A stretch of 64,000 nt of DNA, from contig NZ_JBHFEI010000010.1 of the NCBI RefSeq assembly GCF_041928815.1, positions 1 through 64,000 on the forward strand, read 5' to 3'. Shown here piece after piece: positions 35,793 to 44,500 of the stretch (within the stretch, counting starts at the first letter, position 1; each line of letters starts with the position of its first letter). The translations under genes were made by a program, and so were the position numbers. Source of the DNA: JBHFEI01 sp041928815 (GTDB lineage: Bacteria; Pseudomonadota; Alphaproteobacteria; Rhizobiales; Rhizobiaceae). The notes under the pieces are model-generated. The model was not told the DNA's origin, did no database searches, and saw only the letters and a list, made by a program, of their open reading frames with translations.

Positions 35793-36661
35793 GATGCGAC
35801 GCCTAAACGTGCGGGCGCGGCGTCGAGCGTCGTCCGGCGCGAGCGCTCCTCATAGGCGTCGATATCGGCAAGGACACCGGCAAGCTTCGCCCTCGCCCGG
35901 TCGATCGCGACGGGCCCGAGCACGAGACGCAGCGGCGGCGCGTCGGCTGCGAGCGCCTCAAGGACGAGCCGGACCGCCTTTTCCGGGTCCCCGTCCTGCA
36001 CGCCGTTGCTGGCGCGGATCGCCCGGATGTTGCGGCCGGAGGGACCCCCGACATAGGCATCGACCGGCGGGGCGACCTGGATCGAGCGCCCGGCGAAATC
36101 GGTGCGGTAGGGGCCGGGCTCGACGATCAGAACCCTGATGCCGAAGGCGGCACCTTCCTGCGCCAGCGCCTCGGACAGCGCCTCGACGGCATGCTTGGTC
36201 GCGGCATAGTAGCCGGCGCCCGGATTGGCGGAGAGGCCGGCGATCGAGGAGAGATTGACGATCCGGCCGAAACCCCGCCGGCGGAAGCCGGGCAGCACCG
36301 CGCGCGTCACGGCGGCGAGGCCGAACACATTGGTGTCGAACACGGCGCGGATATCGGCGTCGATGCCCTCCTCGATCGCACCGAAATAGCCGTAGCCGGC
36401 ATTGTTGACGAGGATGTCGATGCGGCCGAAGCGGCTCTCCGCCTCCTGCACCGCGCGGGTGATCGCCGCTCCATCGGTCACGTCGAGCGGAAGCGACAGG
36501 ACCCGGTCGCCATGGCCGGTCCACAGGTCGCGGAGCTGCGCCGGATTGCGCGCGGTCGCCACGACGCGATGGCCGAGCGCCAGCGCCTGATCGACGAAGA
36601 TGCGGCCGAAGCCGGTGGAGGCGCCGGTGACGAACCAGACGGCGTCGTTCGGAAGTGTCAT
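35789..36661 (-). CDS. Short-chain dehydrogenase/reductase (SDR)
   Basis: A 290-residue classical SDR: NAD(P)-binding TGASTGFG at about 12-19, NNAGYGYFG near 90, catalytic Ser in LSSIAG, and the catalytic YYAATK pair. The Arg in ATARNP after the second strand suggests NADP preference. It sits between two monooxygenases with coupled translation and probably reduces a carbonyl left after desulfonation, or oxidises an alcohol. GAGGAAA precedes the ATG. It is not a flavin reductase, so it does not supply FMNH2. Confidence 0.9.
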   Translation of the reverse strand: MTLPNDAVWFVTGASTGFGRIFVDQALALGHRVVATARNPAQLRDLWTGHGDRVLSLPLDVTDGAAITRAVQEAESRFGRIDILVNNAGYGYFGAIEEGIDADIRAVFDTNVFGLAAVTRAVLPGFRRRGFGRIVNLSSIAGLSANPGAGYYAATKHAVEALSEALAQEGAAFGIRVLIVEPGPYRTDFAGRSIQVAPPVDAYVGGPSGRNIRAIRASNGVQDGDPEKAVRLVLEALAADAPPLRLVLGPVAIDRARAKLAGVLADIDAYEERSRRTTLDAAPARLGVAS

Positions 36662-36697
36662 GGAAATTTCCTCGATTGTCCGGAGGGAGGCGGCGGC

Positions 36698-38098
36698 TCA
36701 GCCGCGCGCCCGTTTCGGCAGGCCGGTCGCGGGCTGGCCGGCAAAGGCGCCGCGATAGGCGGCGGCAGGGTGGCGGTCGTTGAGCGTGGGGCCGCTGTCG
36801 TCGAACAGACGCTCGCGCAACGTGCCGTCCGCGTATTCGGACTGGGCGAGGCCACGCTGTTGAAGAAGTGGCGTGACGTGATCGACGAAATCGACATAGG
36901 TGGCGGGCGAGGTCTGGTAGATCAGGTTGACGCCGTCGACGCCGGCATCGCGCCATTCCTGCAACGTGTCGGCGATCGAGTCCGGCGTGCCGACGATGCG
37001 GGTGTTGTAGGCGAGCGCATTGGCGAGGTCGCGCACCCGCGGCTTCTGGCCGGGAAACGCCTCCTCGTAATAGGCGACATAGCCCTGCACCCCCTCGATC
37101 TCCAGTTCCGAGACCGGGCGGTCCGGGTCGAGCAGGCCGAGATCGATGCCGAGGTCGCGGCTGATATGGGCGAGATTGCCATCGGTGCTGGCATAGTCGT
37201 CGAGGTCGCGCGCCTTGCGCTTCGCCTCGTCGATGGTCGAGCCGACCACGAAGGAAAGGCCTTGGATGTATTTGAGGTCGCCGGCCTTGCGGCCCGCCGC
37301 CTCGACCTGCGCATTGACCGTTTCCACCAGCTTGCGGGCGCTCTCAGGGTTGAGGCTCATGATGAAGGTGCCTTCGGCATTGGCGGCGGCGAAGGCGCGA
37401 CCGGCCTTCGACGAGCCGGCCTGGAAGAGGACCGGCGTGCGCTGGCGCGACGGCTGCGTCAGATGCGGGCCGAGCACCTTGTAGCGCTTGCTGTCGTGAT
37501 GGATGCGGTGGACCTTCGAGGGATCGGCATAGAGGTTCGCCGCGCGATCGGCGATGACGGCGCCCTCGTCCCAGGAGCCTTCCCAGAGCTTGTAGACGAC
37601 ATCGACATATTCCGCCGCCCAGGCATAGCGCTCGTCATGCGGCACGATCCGGTCGAAACCGAAATTCTGCGCGGCATTGTGGCTGACCGAGGTGACGATG
37701 TTCCAGCCGATCCGGCCCTTGCTCAGGTGATCGAGCGTCGAGACGCGGCGGGCGAAGCTGAAGGGATGGTCCTGCAGGATCGAGGAGGTGAAGGTGAGGC
37801 CGATGTTCCTCGTCGCATGGATCAGCGCGCCGATCAGCGTCGAGGAATCGTTGACCGGTATCTGCACCGCCTCCCTGACGAAGGTGTCCCAGCTTCCCCT
37901 GTAGATCGGATCGACGCCGATGACGTCGGCGACGAAGAAATTGTCGAATTTTCCGCGCTCGAACACCTTCAGCACGTCGACCCAATAGTCGAGGTCGTTG
38001 AACTCGGCCTGACGTGCTTGCGGATGGCGCCAGAGGCCGTGATAGATGTGCGAGACGACATTCATCGAGAAGCCGTTGAAGATCAGGCGCTTCGTCAT
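36698..38098 (-). CDS. NtaA/SnaA/DszA-family FMNH2-dependent monooxygenase (3)
   Basis: A 466-residue monooxygenase with FDNFFVADVIGVDPIYRGSW near 52, SKGRIGWNIVTSVSHNAAQN near 125, GPHLTQPSRQRTPVLFQAG near 212 and HVTPLLQQRGL near the end. The SHxYHGLWRHPQ start and the longer C-terminal tail resemble the dimethylsulfide/DszA branch more than the copies at 33-36 kb. It is 13 bases downstream of the SfnB-like gene, with GAGGT before the ATG, so it may act as the next step after that enzyme (sulfone cleavage after S-oxidation is the known DszC-DszA order). Confidence 0.9.
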   Translation of the reverse strand: MTKRLIFNGFSMNVVSHIYHGLWRHPQARQAEFNDLDYWVDVLKVFERGKFDNFFVADVIGVDPIYRGSWDTFVREAVQIPVNDSSTLIGALIHATRNIGLTFTSSILQDHPFSFARRVSTLDHLSKGRIGWNIVTSVSHNAAQNFGFDRIVPHDERYAWAAEYVDVVYKLWEGSWDEGAVIADRAANLYADPSKVHRIHHDSKRYKVLGPHLTQPSRQRTPVLFQAGSSKAGRAFAAANAEGTFIMSLNPESARKLVETVNAQVEAAGRKAGDLKYIQGLSFVVGSTIDEAKRKARDLDDYASTDGNLAHISRDLGIDLGLLDPDRPVSELEIEGVQGYVAYYEEAFPGQKPRVRDLANALAYNTRIVGTPDSIADTLQEWRDAGVDGVNLIYQTSPATYVDFVDHVTPLLQQRGLAQSEYADGTLRERLFDDSGPTLNDRHPAAAYRGAFAGQPATGLPKRARG

Positions 38099-38111
38099 TG
38101 CGTACCTCGTT

Positions 38112-39335
38112 TCAGATCTTGACGGTTGCCGGCGGCGCCCGTCCGTTCAGCCGGTAGTCGCCGATGAAGCGGAACTTGTAGGCGAGCGGGTCGTGCGTCG
38201 TGTGGGTGCGGGCGTTGCGCCAGTGCCGGTCGAGGTTGAGCGACCGGTCGGTGCCCGACGCATTGGCGACCTCGTAGAGTTTCTCGCCGTTCTTCAGCGC
38301 CGCGCGCGTGGTGACGATCTTCGCCTCGGCGACGGCGATCGAGGCCTCGGAGAGATCGGCCTCGGTGACCGTGCCCGCATGAAAGCGTTCGCAGGCGCGA
38401 TCGACGATCCCGGCTGCCCGCAGCGTGATCGCCTCGGCGACGACGGATTCGGTGCTGAGGTCGCCGATGGCGGCGAGCACGTAAGGGTCTTCGACGGCGG
38501 CGGCGACGCCGGATTCCCGTAAGGTTCGCCCGTGTCGGCGGGCAAGCTCCAGCGCATCCTCGTAAGCCGCGCGGGCAATGCCCGCATCGATCGCCACGTG
38601 CAGGAGTTGGGCGGCGGCCTGCACATGCCAGCGGCGTTCGGCAGCCGGCGGGGCGAAAAACACCTCGTCCCCGGAGACCGCCACATCGTTCAGCGCCACG
38701 GTGCCCGAAGCCGTCGTGCGCTGGCCCATGCCGTTCCAGTCGTCCTCGATGACGAGGCCGGCGCGGTTCGCGGGAATGACGATGGTGGCGATGCGGTCGT
38801 CCTCGGCCCGCGCGGTGATCATGAGGTCTTCGGCAAAGAGGCTGCCGGTCGCATAGTATTTCCGGCCGCGCAGGCGATAGCCTTGCGCCGTGCGCAACAG
38901 CCGCGAGCCGATGTCGCCGTAAAAGGCGACATGGCGCTCGGCCACCGCATTGGTGATCATCCCGCCTGCAAGAACATGGTCGAAGATCCGCCGGCGGATC
39001 GGCTCCGGCGCGTCGATGCGCAGGATCTCGATGATGGCGGTGTGTGCCTGGATCGCCTGGCCGATGTTCGGATCGGCGCGCGACAGGTCGTAGAAGATGC
39101 GCGCCACATCCGTCCAAGGAAGATCCGGCCCGCCATGGCTTGCCGGAATGCGCGCGGAGAGGATGCCGCTCGCCTTCAGCGCGGCAAGCTCCTCGTGCGG
39201 GATGATGCGGTCGAGGTCGCGTTTCGCCGCATCGACGCGGAACTGGTCGCGCAGCGTCTTCGCGACCGCCACCAGCGCCTCCCCCTTTGCGGGAGAAGCG
39301 CCAGGTGCGGCACGCCGGAGGGTGGCGCTGGTCAT
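38112..39335 (-). CDS. SfnB/DszC-like acyl-CoA-dehydrogenase-fold flavin monooxygenase
   Basis: A 407-residue protein with the acyl-CoA dehydrogenase fold (RIPASHGGPDLPW near 65, GRKYYATGSLFAED near 165, RTHTTHDPLAYKF near the end) but without the catalytic Glu context of true dehydrogenases. This matches the SfnB and DszC group, which oxidises sulfides or sulfones with reduced flavin. The first ~20 residues are encoded by a dispersed palindromic repeat (39276-39330), so the true start may lie a little further in. Its ATG overlaps the stop of monooxygenase 4 by 4 bases. Confidence 0.86.
   Translation of the reverse strand: MTSATLRRAAPGASPAKGEALVAVAKTLRDQFRVDAAKRDLDRIIPHEELAALKASGILSARIPASHGGPDLPWTDVARIFYDLSRADPNIGQAIQAHTAIIEILRIDAPEPIRRRIFDHVLAGGMITNAVAERHVAFYGDIGSRLLRTAQGYRLRGRKYYATGSLFAEDLMITARAEDDRIATIVIPANRAGLVIEDDWNGMGQRTTASGTVALNDVAVSGDEVFFAPPAAERRWHVQAAAQLLHVAIDAGIARAAYEDALELARRHGRTLRESGVAAAVEDPYVLAAIGDLSTESVVAEAITLRAAGIVDRACERFHAGTVTEADLSEASIAVAEAKIVTTRAALKNGEKLYEVANASGTDRSLNLDRHWRNARTHTTHDPLAYKFRFIGDYRLNGRAPPATVKI
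39276..39330. repeat. Rhizobial-type palindromic repeat inside a gene start
   Basis: CTCCCCCTTTGCGGGAG, then GCGCCAGGTGCGGCACGCC and GGAGGGTGGCGC form nested palindromes of the type found between genes throughout Rhizobiales (compare 19625-19657). Here the repeat overlaps the first codons of the SfnB-like gene and ends one base before its ATG region. Confidence 0.5.
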
Positions 39336-40693
39336 TCCGCCGCCTCGGCGAAGCGCTTGGCCGGCTCAAGGCTCGCCTTGCCGAGCCCGAGATGGCCGCG
39401 CAGCGTGTCGGCGGTGTAGTCCTTGCGGAAGAGATCGCGGCGCTGCAGTTCCGGTACGACGAGATCGACGAACTCCTCGTAGGCGCCCGGCGAATAGCCG
39501 GACGAGATGATGAAGCCGTCGGCCTCCTCGCCCCTGAAGCTCGCCTCGATCTCGTCGGCGACCTGCGACGCCGTGCCGACGATGTGCGGCAGAAGCACGC
39601 CTTGCGCATAGAGCTTGCCGATGTCCCGCAGCGTCAGGTTGCCCTTGACCGTCAGCCGGCGGGCGACGTCGAAGATGCCCTGGCAACCCGGCACAGAGTT
39701 GAGGTCCGCGATCGGATCGTCGAGATTGTACTGCGAGAAATCGTGGTCGGTGTGGGCGGACAAGGTGATCAGGCCCGAGACCGGATCGGCGAGCTCGTTG
39801 TGGTAGGCCTGCTTTTCCCGCGCGATCGCCTCGGTCTCGCCGACGAAGGCGATGAAGGAGGGGAAGATCTTGATCTCATACGGATCGCGGCCGAAATTGA
39901 CCGCGCGCGATTTCAGGTCCTTGTAATAGGCCTTGCGGCCCTCGGATGTCGGATCGATCTCGAAGACGATCTCGGCCCAGCGCGCGGCGAAATCCTTGCC
40001 GCGGCTCGACGAGCCCGCCTGCATGATGGCGGGGCGTGCCTGCGGCGAGCGCGGCACGTTGAGCGGTCCGCGCGTCCTGAAGAAGGTGCCGTCATGATCG
40101 GCCCGCTTGATCTTCGAGGGATCGGCGAAGAGGCCGCTCGCCTTGTCCTGCACAAGCGATCCTTCGCCCCAGCTGTCCCAGAGCTTGAAGCTTGCCTCGA
40201 GAAATTCCTCGGCGCGCTCGTAGCGGATATTGTGGTCGAGGTGTTCGTCGAAGCCGAAATTCTGCGCCTCGGCCTGGTTGAGCGAGGTGACGACGTTCCA
40301 GGCGACGCGGCCGCGCGACAGGTGGTCGAGCGTGGCGAAGGTGCGGGCGACGTCATAGGGCGGATAGTAGGAGGTGGAGCGCGTCAGCCCGAGGCCGAGC
40401 TTCTTCGTCGCCGCCGCCATCACCGCGACGACGAAGGCCGGGTCGAGCGAGGCGACGGCCTGCGTGCCGCGCTTCAGCGCCTCGGAAATGTCGTCGCCGT
40501 AGCGGCCGGGGATCGCCAGCAGGTCGGCGAAGAAGACGAAGTCGAACTTGCCCTTCTCGGCGATGCGGGCGAGGTTCTGGTAATACTCCGGCGTGAGGAA
40601 GCCGGGATCCTGGCGCGGATGGCGCCACTGCGCATGGCTGTGCGTGAGATGCGAGGCCCAGAGGAAGCCGGCGAGATGCAGGTGCTTGCCCAT
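39332..40693 (-). CDS. NtaA/SnaA/DszA-family FMNH2-dependent monooxygenase (4)
   Basis: A 453-residue monooxygenase with FDFVFFADLLAI near 48, SRGRVAWNVVTSLNQAEAQN near 120, GPLNVPRSPQARPAIMQAG near 205 and LVVPELQRRDLFR near the end. The start MGKHLHLAGFLWASH at 40693 is usual for the family; the frame is open far upstream but that part lies over the ATPase gene. It is the first oxygenase gene after the SsuABC-like transporter (38 bases), so it is a good candidate for the enzyme acting on the compound that this transporter imports. Confidence 0.9.
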   Translation of the reverse strand: MGKHLHLAGFLWASHLTHSHAQWRHPRQDPGFLTPEYYQNLARIAEKGKFDFVFFADLLAIPGRYGDDISEALKRGTQAVASLDPAFVVAVMAAATKKLGLGLTRSTSYYPPYDVARTFATLDHLSRGRVAWNVVTSLNQAEAQNFGFDEHLDHNIRYERAEEFLEASFKLWDSWGEGSLVQDKASGLFADPSKIKRADHDGTFFRTRGPLNVPRSPQARPAIMQAGSSSRGKDFAARWAEIVFEIDPTSEGRKAYYKDLKSRAVNFGRDPYEIKIFPSFIAFVGETEAIAREKQAYHNELADPVSGLITLSAHTDHDFSQYNLDDPIADLNSVPGCQGIFDVARRLTVKGNLTLRDIGKLYAQGVLLPHIVGTASQVADEIEASFRGEEADGFIISSGYSPGAYEEFVDLVVPELQRRDLFRKDYTADTLRGHLGLGKASLEPAKRFAEAAE

Positions 40694-40731
40694 GATGGTG
40701 TCCTTGATGGTGAGTGAGGATGAGGCCCGAC

Positions 40732-41562
40732 TCAGGCGGCGCTGGACTTGCCGCTGTTGATCTCGTCGCGGGTGGCCTTCACCACCTCGTCGTGAAGCAG
40801 CGTCCAGACATCGTGGCGGGTGCGGGCGAATTCGGGCGAGGAGCGGATCTCCTCGCTCTCGCGTCCCTCGTTGGCGGGCACGTCGACGATCGCCTTCAGC
40901 CGGCCGGGCCGGGAGGTGAGCACGGCGACCCGCTGGCCGAGATAGACGGCCTCGTCGATGCCGTGGGTGATGAAGACGACGGTCTTGCCCGATGCCTTCC
41001 AGATCCGCAGCAGTTCGTCCTGAAGCCCTTCCTTCGTCTGGGCGTCGAGGGCGGCGAAGGGCTCGTCCATCAGGAGCACGTCCGGATCGTAGGCGAGGCT
41101 GCGGGCGATGGCGACGCGCTGCTTCATGCCCCCGGAGAGTTCGTAGGGATAGCGCGCCTCGAAGCCGGTCAGGCCGACCATGTCGAGGAAATGACGGGCG
41201 CGGTCGCGCCGCTCGGCCTTGCGGAAGCCCTTGACCTCCAGCCCGAACTCGACATTGCCGAGCGCGGTCTTCCACGGCAGAAGCGCATATTGCTGGAAGA
41301 CAACGGCCCGGTCGAGGGCGGGGCCGGTGACTGCGCGTCCGTCGATGAGGATGCGGCCGGAAGACGGCTTCGCCAGACCGGCGATCAAATCGAGGAGCGT
41401 CGACTTGCCCGAGCCCGACGGACCGACGAGAACGAGGAATTCGCCGGCCCGGATCGACAGCGAGATGTTGTCGAGGGCAGTGAACGTTTTCGTCGCCTCG
41501 CCTTTCGCCGCGCGCACCTTGAAGGTGCGAGACACGTTTTCGATGTCGATGCTGCTGCTCAT
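40732..41562 (-). CDS. Sulfonate-type ABC transporter ATP-binding protein (SsuB-like)
   Basis: A 276-residue ATPase: GPSGSGKSTL near residue 48, VFQQYALLPWKT, LSGGMKQRV, VLLMDEPFAALD and FITHGIDEAVYL. The FQQYALLPW and GIDEA patterns are typical of the nitrate/sulfonate/taurine importer group. ATG at 41562 has GGAGAG upstream. Third gene of the SsuABC-like importer in the order permease, binding protein, ATPase, and directly upstream of four monooxygenases. Confidence 0.92.
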   Translation of the reverse strand: MSSSIDIENVSRTFKVRAAKGEATKTFTALDNISLSIRAGEFLVLVGPSGSGKSTLLDLIAGLAKPSSGRILIDGRAVTGPALDRAVVFQQYALLPWKTALGNVEFGLEVKGFRKAERRDRARHFLDMVGLTGFEARYPYELSGGMKQRVAIARSLAYDPDVLLMDEPFAALDAQTKEGLQDELLRIWKASGKTVVFITHGIDEAVYLGQRVAVLTSRPGRLKAIVDVPANEGRESEEIRSSPEFARTRHDVWTLLHDEVVKATRDEINSGKSSAA

Positions 41563-41648
41563 GGCGGCTCTCCGGAATGCGTGAAATCCGTCGGTCCCCG
41601 CGCCAGCGGCGGGGACCGGATCTGCCTTGGGAGGCGAAGCGGGGCGTG

Positions 41649-42692
41649 TCAGTTGGTCTTGCTGAAATAGGGGTTGAATTCGTCGGTGTAGAGGTCTTCC
41701 ACCTTGTGCTTGCCCTTGGGCACGATGCCCTGGCGCTCGACGAGATCGAGCCAGAAGGCGACGTCTTCCTTCTTCTGCAGGCCGTGCTCGGCCCATTTCA
41801 GCACGGAGAAATCGCCCTTGCCGTCATTGGTGTAGACCCAGGGCGCCAGCTCCGGATCGAGCTTGCCACGCTCGATGCCGATCTTGACCACCTCGGCGCC
41901 GTTCTCGTTGGCCCAGTCGGCAGCCTTGGCGATCGCGGTGACGTAGCGGCGGACGGCCTCGGGGTTCTCCTCGATCCAGTCCTCGCGCGCCATGGTGCCG
42001 CCGCGGATGATGGTGCGGCCGGACAGATCGGACAGCTTGAAGAGCTGGCGGTAGCCGCCCTTCTTCTTCAATTGCGCATCGAGCGGTCCGAAAGCGTAGA
42101 GCGCCTGCAGCTCGTCGGCCAGCAGCGACTGTTCCTGCTGCGGCGGCGGAACGGCGATATAGGTCACGTCCTCCTTGCCGACGCCCTTCTGGCCGAGATA
42201 GTCGAGCGTGAACCAGGAGCTCGACCAGCTGAGATTGGTCATGCCGATGGTCTTGCCCTTGAGATCCTCGGGCGACTTCACCGCGCTGTTTTCCGGCACG
42301 AACAGGCCGTCGCCGCCGATCTTCGGATCGATCAGAAGCGAGGAGGCGACGATTTCGCGGACCTTCAGGCCCTTGTCGCGGACATTGATGAAATAGGCAT
42401 AGTCGGCATAGGGCGCGACATCGGTCAGCCGGGCGTCGATCGCGGACGTGTACTGGTCCGGCGGCAGCGCCACCCGGACGAGGTTGACGCCGGCTTCCTT
42501 GAAGAAGCCCTTGACGTCGGCGACGTCGATCAGCTCGTAGCCATTGGCCCAGGGCTGCTGGGGCGAGTCGATGACGCGGACATCGATGAGATCCTCGGCG
42601 AAGGCGGTGCCGGACAGCCCGGCAAGGGCGGCGGCGGCAAGGAGCGCGGCGCGCGCGGCGCGTCCCGCGCCAGAGGTGAGGCGAGCAAGCAT
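41649..42692 (-). CDS. Sulfonate-type ABC transporter substrate-binding protein
   Basis: A 347-residue periplasmic protein with a basic signal peptide (cleavage near TAFA-ED, about residue 32), then an NMT1/SsuA-like fold: TIGMTNLSWSSSWFTLDYLG, VPPPQQEQSLLADELQALY. It is clearly distinct from TauA and lacks the TauA pattern around SSPLAAAAS, so a different organosulfur ligand is expected. Sixty bases separate it from the permease upstream and 86 from the ATPase downstream. Confidence 0.87.
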   Translation of the reverse strand: MLARLTSGAGRAARAALLAAAALAGLSGTAFAEDLIDVRVIDSPQQPWANGYELIDVADVKGFFKEAGVNLVRVALPPDQYTSAIDARLTDVAPYADYAYFINVRDKGLKVREIVASSLLIDPKIGGDGLFVPENSAVKSPEDLKGKTIGMTNLSWSSSWFTLDYLGQKGVGKEDVTYIAVPPPQQEQSLLADELQALYAFGPLDAQLKKKGGYRQLFKLSDLSGRTIIRGGTMAREDWIEENPEAVRRYVTAIAKAADWANENGAEVVKIGIERGKLDPELAPWVYTNDGKGDFSVLKWAEHGLQKKEDVAFWLDLVERQGIVPKGKHKVEDLYTDEFNPYFSKTN

Positions 42693-42752
42693 GATGGTTC
42701 CTTTTTGTGAGGGGAAGCCCGATCCCTGCCGGGGCCGGGCAGGCGGGTGCGG

Positions 42753-43592
42753 TTACCTTTCCACGTTGACGTTCCATGACGTCAGCGACTTCTCGAGCCA
42801 GACCAGCAGGGTGTTGGCGACGATGCCGAGCAGCGCGAGGATGATGACGCCGACATAGAGGAGGTCGATGCTCATCAGGTACTGTGAATTGACCACCAGA
42901 TAGCCGAGCCCCGAATTGGCGCCGACCATCTCGGAGACGACGAGCATCAGGAAGGAATAGGTCACGGCGAGCCGCATGCCGGTGACGATCGACGGGATCG
43001 ACGAGGGCACGACGATGCGGGAGAACAGCTGCCAGTCGGAAAGCGCCAGCGAGCGGCCATACTTGATCAGGGCCGGATCGACATAGCGCACGCCGCTCAT
43101 CGCGCCGAGCAGGATCGGCCAGACCACCACCCAGTAGATGATGGCGATCTTGGTGAAATAGCCGAGACCGAAGAAGAGGATGAAGACGGGCAGCAGCGAC
43201 ACGGGATTGGTCTGGCGCAGGAGCTGGAGCAGCGGGTTGAAGTAGCGCTCGACCTTCGGATACCATCCGAGCACGATGCCGGCCGGCACCCCCGTGACGA
43301 CACCGAGGGCGAAGCCGCCGAGCGCCCTGAGGATCGACACCTCGACATGGGGCCAGAGCTCGCCCTTCAGGGCGAAATCGACGCCGGTGACGACCACCTG
43401 CGAGAAGGCCGGCAGGAAGGCGCTGTCGACGATGCCGAGACGCGGCACCAGTTCCCACACCGCGAGGAAGACGATGATCGCGATCGACTTTTCAAAAGCG
43501 GACGCGACGACGCGCGGGACGCGCAATGGCGCCGACACGGTTCCGACGGCGAGATCCTTTGCGCTGTGCGACGTATCGAAAATGCTGGTCAT
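42753..43592 (-). CDS. Sulfonate-type ABC transporter permease (SsuC-like)
   Basis: A 279-residue permease with six hydrophobic segments and the ATPase-contact loop KYGRSLALSDWQLFSRIVVP. It is the first gene of the large leftward cluster; the AT-rich region just before it (43600-43650) is its promoter region. It works with the binding protein and ATPase encoded next. Confidence 0.9.
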   Translation of the reverse strand: MTSIFDTSHSAKDLAVGTVSAPLRVPRVVASAFEKSIAIIVFLAVWELVPRLGIVDSAFLPAFSQVVVTGVDFALKGELWPHVEVSILRALGGFALGVVTGVPAGIVLGWYPKVERYFNPLLQLLRQTNPVSLLPVFILFFGLGYFTKIAIIYWVVVWPILLGAMSGVRYVDPALIKYGRSLALSDWQLFSRIVVPSSIPSIVTGMRLAVTYSFLMLVVSEMVGANSGLGYLVVNSQYLMSIDLLYVGVIILALLGIVANTLLVWLEKSLTSWNVNVER

Positions 43593-43602
43593 GGGTAGAT
43601 CC

Positions 43603-43650
43603 TTTTTTCTAAAATTACTATTTATATAAATTTAGTGTACTATTTTCGTG
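43603..43650 (-). promoter_or_regulatory. AT-rich promoter/operator of the organosulfur cluster
   Basis: About 45 bases are more than 75 percent AT in a genome of about 66 percent GC. ATTTATATAAAT at 43620-43631 is a perfect 12-base palindrome, nested inside CTAAA (43609-43613) and TTTAG (43631-43635). It is 10-60 bases before the permease start, the place for a promoter plus the site of a regulator (LysR-type CysB/SsuR-like proteins are the usual activators of such clusters). Boxes not resolved. Confidence 0.5.
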
Positions 43651-43820
43651 CCAAGTTTGCCGTCATTCGTAGATTGGTTTTCCGTAAGACCGGGCGCGGG
43701 AGGAAAGGAGGCGGGCGAGGACCCGTCTCCCGGATGTCGGCATTCCCCGATGCGGCGGTCCCGGCAACCCGCATTGCCTGAGCGCGGGGTTTATCCGACC
43801 GTTACAGAGCGGCGGTTTCG

Positions 43821-43840
43821 ATGCTTCAGTTTCGAAGCAT
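43821..43840. repeat. Perfect hairpin in the gap
   Basis: ATGCTTC at 43821-43827 pairs with GAAGCAT at 43834-43840 around AGTTTC. No U-run. Too far from either flanking gene start to be a clear operator; function unknown. Confidence 0.4.
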
Positions 43841-44128
43841 GATCTTGCCGATCATCGTTTCACGACGGTTGGAGGTGCTCCGGCCGCGGCAAACACGCTC
43901 CGAACTGACCGGCGCCATGGCTGCCGGGACCTGAGAACACGTGCCGGCACCGTCGCGCCATTCACCCGACAGTCGGGAGGGAACCCCGTCGGAGGAGGCC
44001 CGGCGCCGCTCCGTCATGGCGGCCCGGTCCGGCATCATGCGATGCTGATGACGCCACCGGGGAAGACGACACGGAGGCAGGGAACCTCCGGCGCGCTGCC
44101 GGGTTCGGTCTCCTGAAGGAGAAAGATC

Positions 44129-44500
44129 ATGAACTATCTCTGGCTGCTTGTGGTGGCGGGTGGCGCCGCCGCCTTGGGACTGGCCTTGCTCTACGGCACG
44201 CTGCGCGACCGCCGCCTTTCCCCACGCGAAAAGACGGCGCAGCGGGAGCGGCTCCGGGAGGTCTACGGGTCGACGTCGCCGCCGACGCATCCGGACGGAG
44301 AGGGAGCAGGCGGCACGACCCGGGGCGTGCTCGCCGGAGCGCTTCTCGTCTTCGCCGTCATTGCCGGCGTCACCTATCTGCTGTCGTTGCAGCCCGCCGT
44401 CGACGGCGCACACACGGCGTCGACGGAGGCCCAGAGAGACCTGCCCGCCGGTCCGGCCGACACCAAGCCACTTCCCGGAAACCTGAACCGGGGCGAGTGA
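44129..44500 (+). CDS. Small membrane protein with two transmembrane helices
   Basis: A 123-residue protein not recognised as a named family. Hydrophobic helices lie at about 3-22 (LWLLVVAGGAAALGLALLYG) and 66-86 (GVLAGALLVFAVIAGVTYLL). Between them is a basic, charged cytoplasmic-type segment (DRRLSPREKTAQRERLREVY), and after the second helix a polar tail rich in Ala, Pro and Thr. AAGGAG lies ten bases before the ATG, which supports translation. Codon use looks like that of its neighbours. It stands alone between the organosulfur cluster and the cupin gene. Confidence 0.68.
   Translation: MNYLWLLVVAGGAAALGLALLYGTLRDRRLSPREKTAQRERLREVYGSTSPPTHPDGEGAGGTTRGVLAGALLVFAVIAGVTYLLSLQPAVDGAHTASTEAQRDLPAGPADTKPLPGNLNRGE

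Larger units (their letters stand above)
43593..44128. other. 536-base gap with divergent promoters
   Basis: No gene is supported. The first 60 bases hold the AT-rich organosulfur promoter, 43821-43840 hold a perfect 7-bp hairpin, and the last 30 bases hold the ribosome site of the small membrane protein gene. An open frame on the minus strand over 43826-44509 has only arginine-rich shadow composition. Confidence 0.6.

Noticed and set aside
35789..36661. A flavin reductase supplying the neighbouring monooxygenases
   Set aside because: The motifs TGASTGFG and YYAATK are those of a classical SDR, not of SsuE or HpaC-type reductases.
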